The notes beneath the pieces are model-generated. The model saw nothing but the letters and a program-made list of their open reading frames with translations. It made no database searches and was not told the origin of the DNA. Positions 35,801 through 46,120 of a DNA stretch of 64,000 nucleotides are shown here, in pieces. The DNA lies in contig VDFB02270651.1 of assembly GCA_007258455.2 (NCBI GenBank), forward strand, positions 492,708,571 through 492,772,570, written 5' to 3'. A program made the translations under genes and the position numbers. This stretch comes from Sequoia sempervirens. Taxonomy: Eukaryota; Streptophyta; Pinopsida; Cupressales; Cupressaceae. Each line of letters begins with the position of its first letter. The first letter of the stretch is position 1.

Positions 35801-36335
35801 GGGTTCTCTTCGTGAAATTCTTATTTTTCTTACAATAAGAATGGTTCCAGTCAAGAGCGTGTTGTTAGAAGAGAGATACCAGGTTCGTCGACTTGGACCA
35901 AAGGGTGTATACAGATGCTTAGCTCAATATGGTTATATGGATGAACCGAGCTTGGAAGGAGATGAATTTATGAACCAGGTTGTTGAAACCATCAAAGACT
36001 ACATCAGGATCACTACCAGAGAAGGCCAGTATAACTTAGGGGATCAGAGCATGAATGGTTCGGGTGTTATTCAAAACGAGGGAAGAACTTTAGTGGCAGA
36101 AAATAACTTCTCTGCAAATGAGGAAGTGCAGCAGCTTGAATCGGCAAAGAATGTGGGGGCAGTGTTTGTTTTAGGGAAAACTACACTGAAAACCAGCAAG
36201 AAGACTGGTCGTTTTGAGAGATTCATGATTGATAATCTATATGGACTTCTTGAAAAGAATTGCAGGTCAGCTATGTCCACCTTGCACGTACCACCTGCAC
36301 GGCTCCTTCAAGTTGGAATGGTGTATGAAATCTAA
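32854..36335 (+). CDS. HAK/KUP/KT-family potassium transporter, 8 exons, frameshift in the last exon
   Basis: The product is a K+ (K+/H+ symport type) membrane transporter, normally in the plasma membrane or an internal membrane. Coding exons: 32854-33030, 33186-33408, 33568-33822, 34018-34068, 34228-34488, 34658-34710, 34802-35171 and 35414-36335. All introns are GT-AG and all phases agree. Family motifs are [15 protein letters not shown] (exon 2), [16 protein letters not shown] (exons 2-3), [17 protein letters not shown] (exon 3), [12 protein letters not shown] (exon 6) and SGQAAFLI (exon 7). About 12 membrane segments are followed by the usual cytosolic tail ending QVGMVYEI. In exon 8 the frame changes near 35536-35548: VFFLVEGIY reads in one frame, YLSASVLNK in the next. 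As given, a TGA at 35557-35559 stops the protein at 511 residues. Correcting the shift gives about 770 residues, normal for the family. It may be a recent pseudogene or a base error. The clade is not assigned. Confidence 0.93.
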
Positions 36336-39300
36336 AGTTGATTAGCACCCCAAGAAAAATAAGCCAAGGGAGGACGTTATTATGATGTGTTGTTTCGTCC
36401 TAGCACCTTAGGAGGCCGTGGAACCGTTTCTCTATAATTAGTAAATTTTAAAGTAATAATTGTTTTTCATGTAAAATCTCACTGCTTTGTACCTTTTTAA
36501 ATATTTTGCTTATCATATTAACTAGCAATTGCACCTTGGTGTGCAATGGTTACGCCGAAAAAAGCTAATAGTAATCAAAGTTATGGAATATGTTAAGAAA
36601 AATTGAAAAAATGTTTGATTAGTTGGTATATACATCAAACCTTTTCCACAGTCCTCAACCGGACAGTTGGTACTTTTTTATCATCTAGAAAAGAACAATT
36701 TCTAGAGTATACCATTTGCAATTAAAAGATGACAATATAGATTATTTTTGGAATTAAGTAGTAAAATCCGTGAATCAAGGTTTTTTGGGCATTGATTATC
36801 TATGACAATGAAGAACCAACCAAAATTTCTTGGGTAGGAAAACTTACAGAAATCTTTGGACTTCCAACAAGCTCTATAATCACAATCTCGAGTGAACAAG
36901 ACTCTAGAGTTTCAATAGTTATCGTCTTCTTGGTGATTGAAGTGTTTCCCCACTCTGTAATAAATTTTGTTCTTTAGGAATATAGTTCTCTTGTTCTCTT
37001 ATGCCTTTTGACTCTTTAGATTTTTGTAAATTTTAGCAAGAGGTGATGACAAACTAAAAACTATTGAATAAATCTCAAAATGTTGCTATGAGAATCCTTA
37101 CTTGGATAGTTCAAAAGCTAATGGAAATGGAGAATTCTTGTCCAACATAAAAATATCCAGCTCTGCAATAAAGGAATAATGTCTAATTAATGAATGTGAT
37201 TATCTCATATGCCATTTCAGCGCATTTATTTTACTAGTTTCTCTATGTGATATGATAATATGATCAAAAGGATCTAATTTTAAATATTTCAAACATCTGC
37301 ATCTGAATGATTTGGTTCAGCAACATTATGTAATTGAAAAACATAAAATTGAGCACCTACAGATTAGAGACACCTAAAACGCCTATTTTAACTTGACAAG
37401 TGAAAGTCGAATGCCTAGCTTCATTGCCAAGTCCTAATAGACAACCTGCAAGGGTAAGTCATCAATTACTCAAATGAAGCAACAAACATGCAAATCAAGT
37501 GTTGCAATCTTTTGCCCAATATACTTTCAATTTTTGTTGATTATTAACATTCTAGCTTTCTTAATATGAAAAACTACACATGTTCCAAAAAGCTTTCAGA
37601 ATATGTGTTTTCAGTTCTTTATACACCTTCTGTACTTTTCTTTTGTCTGTTGCTACCAAAGCTAAGCAAAATATATTGGAATCTGCCTAGTTATTTTATC
37701 TAAATATTATATTTTTGGCTAAGTACCTGCCAACCCAAAAACCATCAATTGGACACCAATAATTATTTAAATTTCTCTATTTATTTTGCATGTCACATAT
37801 TTTCACGGTGCTTATGATTTTTCAATCACGATATATGCATTCCATACCAAATTTTGTTGAAGGAATGTCCTAAGGACCATTGCAGATTATTTACAACAAG
37901 ATGATTTGTTCTCAAAGACTTCCAAGATTATAGGAAAATAGAGTCCGAACACTTCCAAGCACTCTTGTGAATAAAATCTTTAGAAGTGTTTTGTAAACTT
38001 TTCTAGATCTAACACATTGTCTACATAGTTGATGTTGTGCAAAAACTATAAGTGGAAATGTGTTTCTTATGTTTCTAGATGCGATCGAAGTATAATAAAC
38101 TTTGATGATAGAAATGAGTTATTTCCTTATCAAAAATTTGCTTGAAATGCATTCTTTTTGGAAGGTAAGATAAATTAGTTTCTTGAGGAACTCAGATATT
38201 AACATTTCATAAGCTACACAGTTGGAAGCAATTAGAATTTTTTTATACCTATAATCGCACCTTAGTGTCCAATGGGTACACCAAAGAAGTGTGGAAAGTC
38301 ATACTATATAAAAGTATACTAATTAATAATTATAAATTTTAATCATTTTATGTAATTAATAGTTTTATTTTAAAATATAATATATAATAATAAGTACAAC
38401 TAAATTATTTATAGTTTATTTTTTATTATTAAAATATAATCCACATTTCATATAATAAATTTATAAATCAAATTTTATATTAAAAATATATCTATATAAA
38501 TCAAATATTACCTTAAACAAATTATAAATCAAATATTATATTAAGTAAAATATAAATAACTCTTTCAAATAAATGAAAAACAATTATTTAAAAATAAAAA
38601 AAATAAAACAAGATTTAAAACCCAAATACGTTCATTAACATACTGTAAATTCCTTGTCAAAGCCTTAATTTCAGGCTGCAGCTCGCCAAATTGGAGAGGT
38701 GAAAGCTCAATACCAGCGAGGAAGAGTTTGGAGGAGCGGCGGGGAAAGCAGCAAAAAAGAAGTCGTACACAGTGCAGGAGTATCTGGAATTTCATCCTCA
38801 ATAAAAAATATCACCTGAGTTTTGCTTCTGTAATTTAATTACTTGCATGTTGTGCATTATTAGACAAGCCCAGCACATAAGCCAGAGCAAGTGTCAAATG
38901 TGAGGCAAATTTACTGTGGAACATTTGTATGGATGGTGTATGCACACTCCAAGATCTTTTGAATGCAGACAAAGCTCATTTAGTGAACACCAATTTTATT
39001 TGACCGCACGGGGACCAAAACTAAGAAAGTGTAGCATTCTGGAGAAGTTAACGTACGACGGGCCCCACTGTTTCTTTCCATAATCATTTCAGAATTTACG
39101 TGTCACCTTAACAATGCCCCCGGTTGTTGTCCAAAAGCACAGGAAAAGATCTTGTCCATCCATATAGTTTACTGGATAAATCACGTTGAAAGTGGCTGCC
39201 TTGGTATTTTTACTAAGTTTTCAGTAGTTTCTGATTTTTTAATTGTTTTGGAATCTTCCAGCAGTAATGGATGTCAAATTATGACTAAATTCCAGTGGAC

Positions 39301-40048
39301 GAAGAAAATTCAAACCAAGGGTACAAATCGCGAGTTCGATTTCGCGCAGGGGCGAGGAGGCGTGCTTGGTTTAACTTGTTACGACATGCAATGTATGGCG
39401 CTACAGCCTAGCGCCAGATAAAGAAATCTTGTTGCTCAAAATCTTGGTGAAATCTTGTTTGAATAGGAAACCGCATGAAAATAATGGACAAGCATCACCG
39501 ACTCTGATGTAATAAAGATTGACAGCAGCATTAGCATAGAAGGACACCGTCTGATGTGGACAGCAGCAGGAGCGCAGAAGCTGATCGACAGGAGTCTGGC
39601 CTACTTGCCCCCTCCAAGCTTCTTCAGGAAGCGGGTAATGTGCCGCCACTGGTATCGTCTCATGTTTTCCAACGGCTTTATTCGGCGAAAATGATTATAA
39701 CAGATGAGATTCGCTTTATAGTTGTGCATTGATACGGACGGCGCGCCAGCAAGTTTGATATGATGAAGGCGCATTAATACCGACGACTGGCGAGAAAGTA
39801 AAGCGGACTGCGTGCAAAGCGGATGCCGTGAAAAATGGATGATGTGAGAAGCGGTGATCATGGTGGCGTGAAAAGGTGGACGGAATATCGAACGATGGGC
39901 AAACATTCATTCGTCTCCAGGATGGCTTCAGCCATCGATTTAAAAAAATAGTCTAGTGCAGTTCATAGTAGGATACGCCTTCGGCGTAAAATATTGTCCA
40001 CTGAAGTCAATTTAAATCTAGGAGGCCTTGTGTCTCTTTGTTGCTGCA
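36336..40048. other. Intergenic region downstream of HAK
   Basis: No convincing gene. Two similar segments, at about 36532 (GCACCTTGGTGTGCAATGG) and 38257 (GCACCTTAGTGTCCAATGGG), may be ends of an unidentified repeat. The part at 38670-39950 is less AT-rich. It holds small frames such as 38565-38801 (-) and 39601-39906 (-), whose last residues read RRYQWRHITRFLKKLGGGK. I do not recognise them. A perfect 8-bp stem (TGGCGCTA...TAGCGCCA) lies at 39396-39416. Confidence 0.4.
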
Positions 40049-40397
40049 ATCCTTGATCCGGTGGACATTTTTTAGTGAAAATTGAAGTGTCTTATTTTTC
40101 TCCAAAATCTGCACCATTAGAAAGAGCTCAGCGTCCTGGTTCCAACGCAACTCGAACGGAGCAAAAAGGAGTCCGTTTGCGCGAGTTATGGCCAGTCAAA
40201 CCTTCGGTCAAACTGGAATCAGGGGCATCCAGGAAGCAGAAAAAATGATTGTTTCAGAAGTCGACGAAAGCAGTGTCAAGTCGAAGAGCTCGTCGAGATG
40301 ATTTCGACGGTGTTCGTTTCGTCAAAATCCGACATCATACACGAGAGTTATCAGCGGTCAAAGTTGCGGTTGACTTGGTGGACTTAAAGGTACATGA

Positions 40398-40761
40398 TGA
40401 CGTCAGCATCCGTACATGATGACATCAACATCTGTGTAGATGAAAATGGACCAATCCACGGTTGACATGTGTCATCCGTATGATGACGTCAGCATGGTAT
40501 GGTCCAATCGCAGAGTGACACGTGGCAGTCCGGACATACAGTCAGCGTTCTGCATGGCACCGTACTCCGAGTCAGCGGACATGTGGCAGACCGTACATTG
40601 TTGACGTGGCATCCAAGTGGCAGTACAGTCAGCGGCAGGTGGCGATGACATGTCGTCGACGGCAAGTCAATGCCGGACACGTGGGAGTCGGCTGTATTCA
40701 GAGGTGGCATCCACATCAGCGTCCTAGTCAGCGGTTTCGGCAAATTATATTCCGCCACGTG
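40398..40761 (+). promoter_or_regulatory. Cluster of bZIP-type ACGT boxes in U3 of element C
   Basis: Two perfect TGACGTCA palindromes (40398-40405, 40484-40491) and three CACGTG G-boxes (40519-40524, 40678-40683, 40756-40761) lie within 365 bases. Plant bZIP factors of the TGA and ABRE-binding groups recognise such sites, so stress- or hormone-responsive transcription is a reasonable inference. The 3' LTR retains only one TGACGTCA (44449-44456) and one CACGTG (44691-44696). Confidence 0.6.
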
Positions 40762-40850
40762 GCAGTTGTCTGGCGCGCCATGTGTCTCATCATTCTCCCA
40801 CCTTCCTACGTCAGCGTTCGTTGTTTGTTTGTTTGTTTAAAAATTTGTTG

Positions 40851-40934
40851 GCCAGAAATCTCGATCCCGAAGGGCTCGAACCCGCAACCTACTCCATGTC
40901 TGTCGGCTAAGTCAACCGTTGCACCACATACCTC
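40851..40934 (-). tRNA. tRNA-like pol III unit 1 in the 5' LTR (not a functional tRNA)
   Basis: On the minus strand an A box TGGTGCAACGG (40926-40916) and a B box GGTTCGAGCCC (40882-40872) both fit the tRNA consensus. A TTTTT terminator follows at 40843-40839. The spacing is tRNA-like, but a full cloverleaf cannot be drawn. It is probably a tRNA-derived transcription unit or SINE head. Outer limits are approximate. Confidence 0.55.
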
Positions 40935-41000
40935 GCGCCTAATTATCTATGACCACCGGTTTGTTTTGTTTTAGATTCGGTGAAATTTGGTTGTTAAAAA

Positions 41001-41074
41001 GCCGACGGCCGGGAGTTGAACCCGGAACCGCCGGTGTATTAAAAGAATTGATCACCGCTGAGCCACCAATCGGC
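41001..41074 (-). tRNA. tRNA-like pol III unit 2 in the 5' LTR (not a functional tRNA)
   Basis: 74 bases. The ends GCCGAT...GTCGGC pair as an acceptor-like stem. The T arm is CCGGGTTCAACTCCCGG with a perfect 5-bp stem. The A box TGGCTCAGCGG (41065-41055) and B box GGTTCAACTCC (41022-41012) match the consensus, and TTTTT follows directly at 41000-40996. The anticodon arm is poor, so charging as a tRNA is unlikely. Pol III transcription antisense to the element is plausible. Confidence 0.6.
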
Positions 41075-41427
41075 TTCAAAACATATATATCAGCGGTTGG
41101 TTTTGACAACTTTTGAAACCCGAATGCCTCTTTTAAATTAAACAAACTCCCACCAATTGCTTAACAATAATCCTTTTTAAAGGATTAAATGTAACTAAAG
41201 GAAGATGCTTAAGCCCGAGAATAAGTCAAATAGGGGCTTAAAATTACTAAGGGGATTCTTAAATTGATTTAAAAGATTATTAAGGATATTTGAAGGATTA
41301 TAATGGGAGATTTTTCAAGTATTTTTCCATGTAAAGGGAGATTGTAAATGATTTTTATGTAATTTTGGAGAGATAAGGAATATCTTGTGAATCAATTGGT
41401 TAGTAACCAATTTGAGCAAATTCTTTG

Positions 41428-41435
41428 TATAAAAA
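41428..41435 (+). promoter_or_regulatory. TATA box of element C 5' LTR
   Basis: TATAAAAA followed by GGGGGC. The matching site in the 3' LTR is 45363-45370. Confidence 0.65.
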
Positions 41436-41870
41436 GGGGGCTTGAGGTGAGAGTAGGAACAGGTAATTTTTCAGGTGTTGAAGTCTTGATGTTGAGGTGA
41501 CGGAAGAGGGGCCTTGTTGAAGAGTTTTCAAATCATTCTTGCATATCAGAGCATCGTTACGCTGCCGAATTGCTTGAAGAATGGTGGTTCTTTTGTAATT
41601 GATTCTGGAGTTAATCGGATCGGTCTCTCTATTGGAGTGGACCCGGAGACGTAGTCACTTTCGTGACGAACTCCGTTATCAAGCGTTGTTTGCACTTCTC
41701 TTCTTCGTCTCTCATTTCCTTTCTTCTGTTATAATCACCTTGTTATTACTTTCATTCGTTATTTCCTTAAGTTAATTTCGTTTTAATTAACTTGAAATAA
41801 TCATTGTAAAGCATTGTAAAACTTTAAGCATTTAAACTGCAATCTAGTCTAGATCCTATACAGATCAAGT

Positions 41871-41882
41871 TGGTATCAGAGC
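41871..41882 (+). other. Primer-binding site of element C (initiator Met tRNA)
   Basis: TGGTATCAGAGC is the standard plant LTR-retroelement site complementary to the 3' end of initiator Met tRNA. Confidence 0.9.
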
Positions 41883-41918
41883 TTTAGGGTGACTTTTATT
41901 GCAGTTATTTGTTTTTGA

Positions 41919-42756
41919 ATGCTAACGAGATCCAGGATTCAGAAAGGCGAAGGCAAGCTCGAAGAATTCAATCCTGAGATCGGGAAGCGGAAAACATTTT
42001 CGAAGATGTCAGTTCAGAATGGAGGTTCTGAAGAAATCAGTGGCAGGAGTTTGAAGAGCATTCCTGAGATGAAGGCTAAGGTGGATGCCTTTTTCGAGAG
42101 ACAAGAAACGGAAGGCACGTGAAGAAGGATCGTCAAGCAAGAAGATCGCAAAGACATGAAAGGGAAACATCATGAAGATGGTGGCAAGCAACCAGATCAT
42201 CCCTTCTCCTCCCTCTTCTCCTTCTCCTTCTTCTCCATCTTCTCCTCATTCTTATTTCTTCTAATCCTTTCAAGAGGGTATAAGCTTAAAATAAAACTGG
42301 ATGTAAATTTGACGGTTTGCCTAAATATTGTGGTGAACTTAATGCTGAAAAATTGGATGATTGGATTCAACAAATGAGGTCTATTGTAGAGTCCAGAACC
42401 TATTAGATGATGTTGATAGGATCCAATTAGCTACTCTTCGTTTAGGAGGTACAGCCTTAACCTGGTGGGAGAGTAAGTCTAAGGCAGAAGTTTCACAACA
42501 TGGTAGAGTCAGTTTAACTTGGGCAGAATTTATTAATGCACTTAAGAAGCAGTTTTATCCCTTAGGACATATGCAGCAATTAATGATGGATTGGCAAATG
42601 TTTAGGCAAGGGAAGGGTCAAACTGTCCAAGAGTACACCCATGAATTTAGGAAAAGGCTATTCTTTGAATGTTCCTTTGTATACCAACACGTTGTTGAAG
42701 TACATAGGAGGTCACATTCCTACCTTAGGCATTCTATTGGTTTTGAACCCTTGTAA
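41919..42756 (+). pseudogene. Gag of element C (frameshifted)
   Basis: The first frame (41919-42122) starts MLTRSRIQKGEGK shortly after the primer site. The capsid part reads KFDGLPKYCGELNAEKLDDW near 42310 and then, in the 42361-42756 frame, IQLATLRLGGTALTWWESKS, FINALKKQFYPLGHMQQLMM and GQTVQEYTHEFRKRL. This is a standard Retrotrans_gag pattern of Ty3/gypsy elements. At least two frame changes break it (between 42122 and 42310, and near 42680). The region at 42200-42260 is a CTCCTTCTC low-complexity run that may have caused one of them. Confidence 0.75.
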
Positions 42757-42767
42757 CTTAGGATGAA

Positions 42768-44024
42768 GTGTCTGTTCAAGCAACACACTTAGAGTCAAGG
42801 GGTAAAGGATCTTTCATTGACAAGTTTGATAATGATGTAAAGAAATCTTCTAAGAATGCAGAGACAGGGAAAGGAAAGAAGGCAGCTACAGTCAAGAAGG
42901 ATGAGAAACTTTCTTGTACTCATTGTGACAAGGAAGGTCATGATGAAGAACACTGTTGGAAGTTGCATCCCGAACTGAAGCCTAAGTGGGCTCAAAGACG
43001 GAATCAGAAACAGAAGGGTAAGGATAAATCCATGAATGTTGTTATGGATCTTGGTTCATATTCAGATGATGAGACTAAGATAACAGCGATGGGTCTTAAA
43101 GGTAAAGCTCCTATTTCTGGTGTTTCTGTTGCTAGTTGTGTTTCTTCATCTACAGTTAATGATTTCTCTGAAGATGCAAAAAGGAATGAGCTTTTTCATT
43201 TAAGGGTTATGGCTAAGAACACTAAAATTGATGCACTCATAGATAGTGGATCTCAGGTTAATTTAATTTCAGAAAGTGTTGTAAAGAACTTGGGAATAAG
43301 AACTACACCACATAAGAAACCTTATCCACTAGGTTGGATTTGTGAAAATGATAAGTTGCAAGTAACAAAACAATGCACCTTAAGGTTCACAATCACTAGT
43401 AAATTTGTGGATGAAGTTCAGTTTGATGTAGTTCCACTGGATATCTATGGGATAGTGCTTGGAAGCCCTTACTTATATGACAGAAAAGCAATCTTCTACA
43501 GGGAAAAGAACCATTATCACTTGTTTAAGGATGGCATTCAGTACATAGTACATTCTCACAGGATTAAGACCGATCAATCTTTTGCAAACACAGGGCAGTT
43601 AAAGAGGGTAATTAATGCAAGTAAAGAGTTAACTCTTATGTCTGTCAGTACAGGTGGTTCTACACTTGAACTTGGAGTAGCTAACCAGGGTCAGATGATG
43701 CAGGATGCACCCGCAGTACAGCATGAGAAAATGATTATTGAAAGCATTGATGGATCCTTGGGTAAAAATGTTCCTGTTGTAAAGGATCGATATGTTGTTG
43801 ACTTGTTTTCTTTCATTTCTGCATTGGTTTTCAGCTTGATGCTAGTCAATTTTTGTTGGTTAGTGGCTACGACAATTGATGTAGAAGCTTATGGAAGTGA
43901 TAACATAATGTTTATGTTCAACAACATTGTTGCAGTCTTCATTGTGCTTGTGAGCCAGGTTTTCAAATGTACAGAGGATACAGGACAAGTGGGGAGGCCA
44001 AGTCCTCACTTAATGTCAGAGTAA
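42768..44024 (+). CDS. Nucleocapsid knuckle plus aspartic protease ORF of element C (418 codons)
   Basis: An open frame that continues the broken Gag. Residues 50-63 form a CCHC knuckle, CTHCDKEGHDEEHC, followed by a basic region. The protease core is IDALIDSGSQVNLIS with the catalytic Asp at residue 159, then a flap-like stretch and DIYGIVLGSPYLYDRKAIFY, the normal second half of the domain. After about residue 270, where RT would normally follow, the frame runs through a polar linker to two hydrophobic segments (about 344-368 and 380-400) and stops. RT, RNase H and integrase are absent. The hydrophobic end could be a relic of another sequence or an unusual membrane tail. The start at 42768 is only the first ATG. 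Confidence 0.75.
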   Translation: MSVQATHLESRGKGSFIDKFDNDVKKSSKNAETGKGKKAATVKKDEKLSCTHCDKEGHDEEHCWKLHPELKPKWAQRRNQKQKGKDKSMNVVMDLGSYSDDETKITAMGLKGKAPISGVSVASCVSSSTVNDFSEDAKRNELFHLRVMAKNTKIDALIDSGSQVNLISESVVKNLGIRTTPHKKPYPLGWICENDKLQVTKQCTLRFTITSKFVDEVQFDVVPLDIYGIVLGSPYLYDRKAIFYREKNHYHLFKDGIQYIVHSHRIKTDQSFANTGQLKRVINASKELTLMSVSTGGSTLELGVANQGQMMQDAPAVQHEKMIIESIDGSLGKNVPVVKDRYVVDLFSFISALVFSLMLVNFCWLVATTIDVEAYGSDNIMFMFNNIVAVFIVLVSQVFKCTEDTGQVGRPSPHLMSE

Positions 44025-44785
44025 ATGTCACTTTTGGAGGTCCAAAAGGTCTTCAGTGGGGAGGCCCGATCCGGTGGACATTTTTTAGTGAAAATTGAAG
44101 TGTCTTATTTTTCTCCAAATCTGCACCATTAGAAAGAGCCTGTGGTTCCAAGCTAACTCGAATCCGGAGCAAAAGGAGTTGAGTTATGGCTTCTACCAAA
44201 CTTGACAACGAATCGTGGGCATCAGAAGCGAAAAATGATTGTTTCCGAATGCATGAAAGCAGGTCAAGTCGAAGATTCGAGAGAGTTTTCAGTGTTCGTT
44301 CCGTCAAACCGGCCATCTTACACGAGTTAATCAGGCCAAAAGTTGTGCCGATTTGTGGACTTAAAGGTACATGATGACGCCGCATCCTACATGATGACAT
44401 CACATTAGATGAAAATGGACCAATACCTGCTGACACGCATCCGCACGATGACGTCAGATGGTATGGTCCAATCGCAGAGTGACACGGGGCCTGATACAAA
44501 TACAGCAGCGCGATGGCAACTGTCCTGAAAACGGACATTGGCATGTTGACGCATCTGTCGACGCGGGCATCCGCGGCGCATACAACGCAGTGGCGATGAC
44601 GGTCGTCGACGGCAAGTCAATGCCGGACACGCGAGCCGGATTATTCAGAGGTGGCATCCACCGCCCCAGTCGCTCGAAATTATATTCCGCCACGTGGCAG
44701 TTGTCTGGCGCGCCATGTGTCTCATCATTCTCCCACCTTCCTACGTCAGCGTTCGTTGTTTGTTTGTTTGTTTAAAAATTTGTTG

Positions 44786-44869
44786 GCCAGAAATCTCGAT
44801 CCCGAAGGGCTCGAACCCGCAACCTACTCCATGTTTGTCGGCTAAGTCAACCGTTGCACCACATACCTC
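44786..44869 (-). tRNA. tRNA-like pol III unit 1 in the 3' LTR (not a functional tRNA)
   Basis: The copy of 40851-40934 with one base change (TTTGTCGG for TCTGTCGG). The A box, B box and T-run are unchanged. Confidence 0.55.
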
Positions 44870-44935
44870 GCGCCTAATTATCTATGACCACCGGTTTGTT
44901 TTGTTTTAGATTCGGTGAAATTTGGTTGTTAAAAA

Positions 44936-45009
44936 GCCGACGGCCGGGAGTTGAACCCGGAACCGCCGGTGTATTAAAAGAATTGATCACCGCTGAGCCA
45001 CCAATCGGC
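44936..45009 (-). tRNA. tRNA-like pol III unit 2 in the 3' LTR (not a functional tRNA)
   Basis: Identical over 74 bases to 41001-41074, including boxes and the adjacent TTTTT. The first difference lies just outside it. Confidence 0.6.
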
Positions 45010-46120
45010 TTTAAAACATATATATCAGCGGTTGGTTTTGACAACTTTTGAAACCCGAATGCCTCTTTTAAATTAAACAAACTCCCACCAATTGCTTAAC
45101 AATAATCCTTTTTAAAGGATTAAATGTAACTAAAGGAAGATGCTTAAGCCCGAGAATAAGTCAAATAGGGGCTTAAAATTACTAAGGGGATTCTTAAATT
45201 GATTTAAAAGATTATTAAGGATATTTGAAGGATTATAATGGGAGATTTTTCAAGTATTTTTCCATGTAAAGGGAGATTGTAAATGATTTTTATGTAATTT
45301 TGGAGAGATAAGGAATATCTTGTGAATCAATTGGTTAGTAACCAATTTGAGCAAATTCTTTGTATAAAAAGGGGGCTTGAGGTGAGAGTAGGAACAAGTA
45401 ATTTTTCAGGTGTTGAAGTCTTGATGTTGAGGTGACGGAAGAGGGGCCTTGTTGAAGAGTTTTCAAATCATTCTTGCATATCAGAGCATCGTTACGCTGC
45501 CAAATTGCTTGAAGAATGGTGGTGCTTTTGTAATTGATTCTGGAGTTAATCGGATCGGTCTCTCTATTGGAGTGGACCCGGAGACGTAGTCACTTTCGTG
45601 ACGAACTCCGTTATCAAGCGTTGTTTGCACTTCTCTTCTTCTCTCTCTTTATGTCTCTCATTTCCTTTCTTTCTGTTATAATCACCTTGTTATTACTTTC
45701 ATTATGTTATTTCCTTAAGTTAATTTCGTTTTAATTAACTTGAAATAATCATTGTAAAAGCATTGTAAAACTTTAAGCATTTAAAGTGCAATCTAGTCTA
45801 GATCCTATACAGATCAATCCTTAAATTCATTTCTTCGCTTCCAATAAAAAACACTTAAAAAGAGAGTAAATAGTTAAGAAACATGAGACTAATAATGTTA
45901 GGAGAAGACTTTGATATTATACGATAAGCACAAGTATTAAAGATTTGTAAGGGATGAATGGAGGGTTCACAAAAAGAATTTATTTTTATTTAATATTATA
46001 AGATGAGTACAATTAGTATTAAATATTAGTATACAAATAAAATTTAATTTAATTTAGATGTCTTTGTAATATTGAAAATTGGATATTTATATTTAAGTTT
46101 TCTTGGTATGTTTAGGATTT

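Larger units (their letters stand above)
40054..41867 (+). repeat. 5' LTR of element C
   Basis: 1814 bp. It holds ACGT-core boxes at 40398-40761, two antisense tRNA-like units (40851-41074) and a TATA box at 41428. The TATA position puts R/U5 in the last 400 bases. Confidence 0.95.
40054..45816 (+). mobile_element. Element C: complete LTR retrotransposon encoding only Gag and protease
   Basis: A 5.76-kb element with LTRs at 40054-41867 and 44067-45816 and the target duplication ATCCT (40049-40053 and 45817-45821). The 5' LTR begins TGATC and ends GATCA. The initiator-Met primer site TGGTATCAGAGC follows at 41871-41882, three bases after the LTR. The interior is only 2.2 kb and codes for Gag, a CCHC knuckle and a D-S-G protease, with no RT, RNase H or integrase, so it depends on another element. 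The last 1.2 kb of the two LTRs is nearly identical, which points to a young insertion, but the first 0.6 kb is much more different. Confidence 0.95.
44067..45816 (+). repeat. 3' LTR of element C
   Basis: 1750 bp. Preceded by a purine-rich GTGGGGAGGCC tract. The first ~540 bases differ from the 5' LTR by many substitutions and short gaps. The rest is about 99% identical. It ends AGATCA and is followed by the target duplication ATCCT. Confidence 0.93.

Noticed and set aside
39601..39906. A small host gene on the minus strand downstream of HAK
   Set aside because: The region is less AT-rich and the end peptide looks orderly, but I see no family, splice evidence or start context strong enough to call it.
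40522..40974. 150-codon frame in the 5' LTR as a gene
   Set aside because: It covers U3 and one tRNA-like unit, is not kept in the 3' LTR in the same form and has no domain.
40851..41074. Functional nuclear tRNA genes
   Set aside because: A and B boxes and T-runs are good, but a complete cloverleaf, above all the anticodon arm, cannot be drawn, and the units are part of a mobile LTR. They are reported as tRNA-like only.
41919..44024. A full Ty3/gypsy polyprotein with RT in element C
   Set aside because: Only 2.2 kb lie between the LTRs, and no RT, RNase H or integrase motif is found in any frame.
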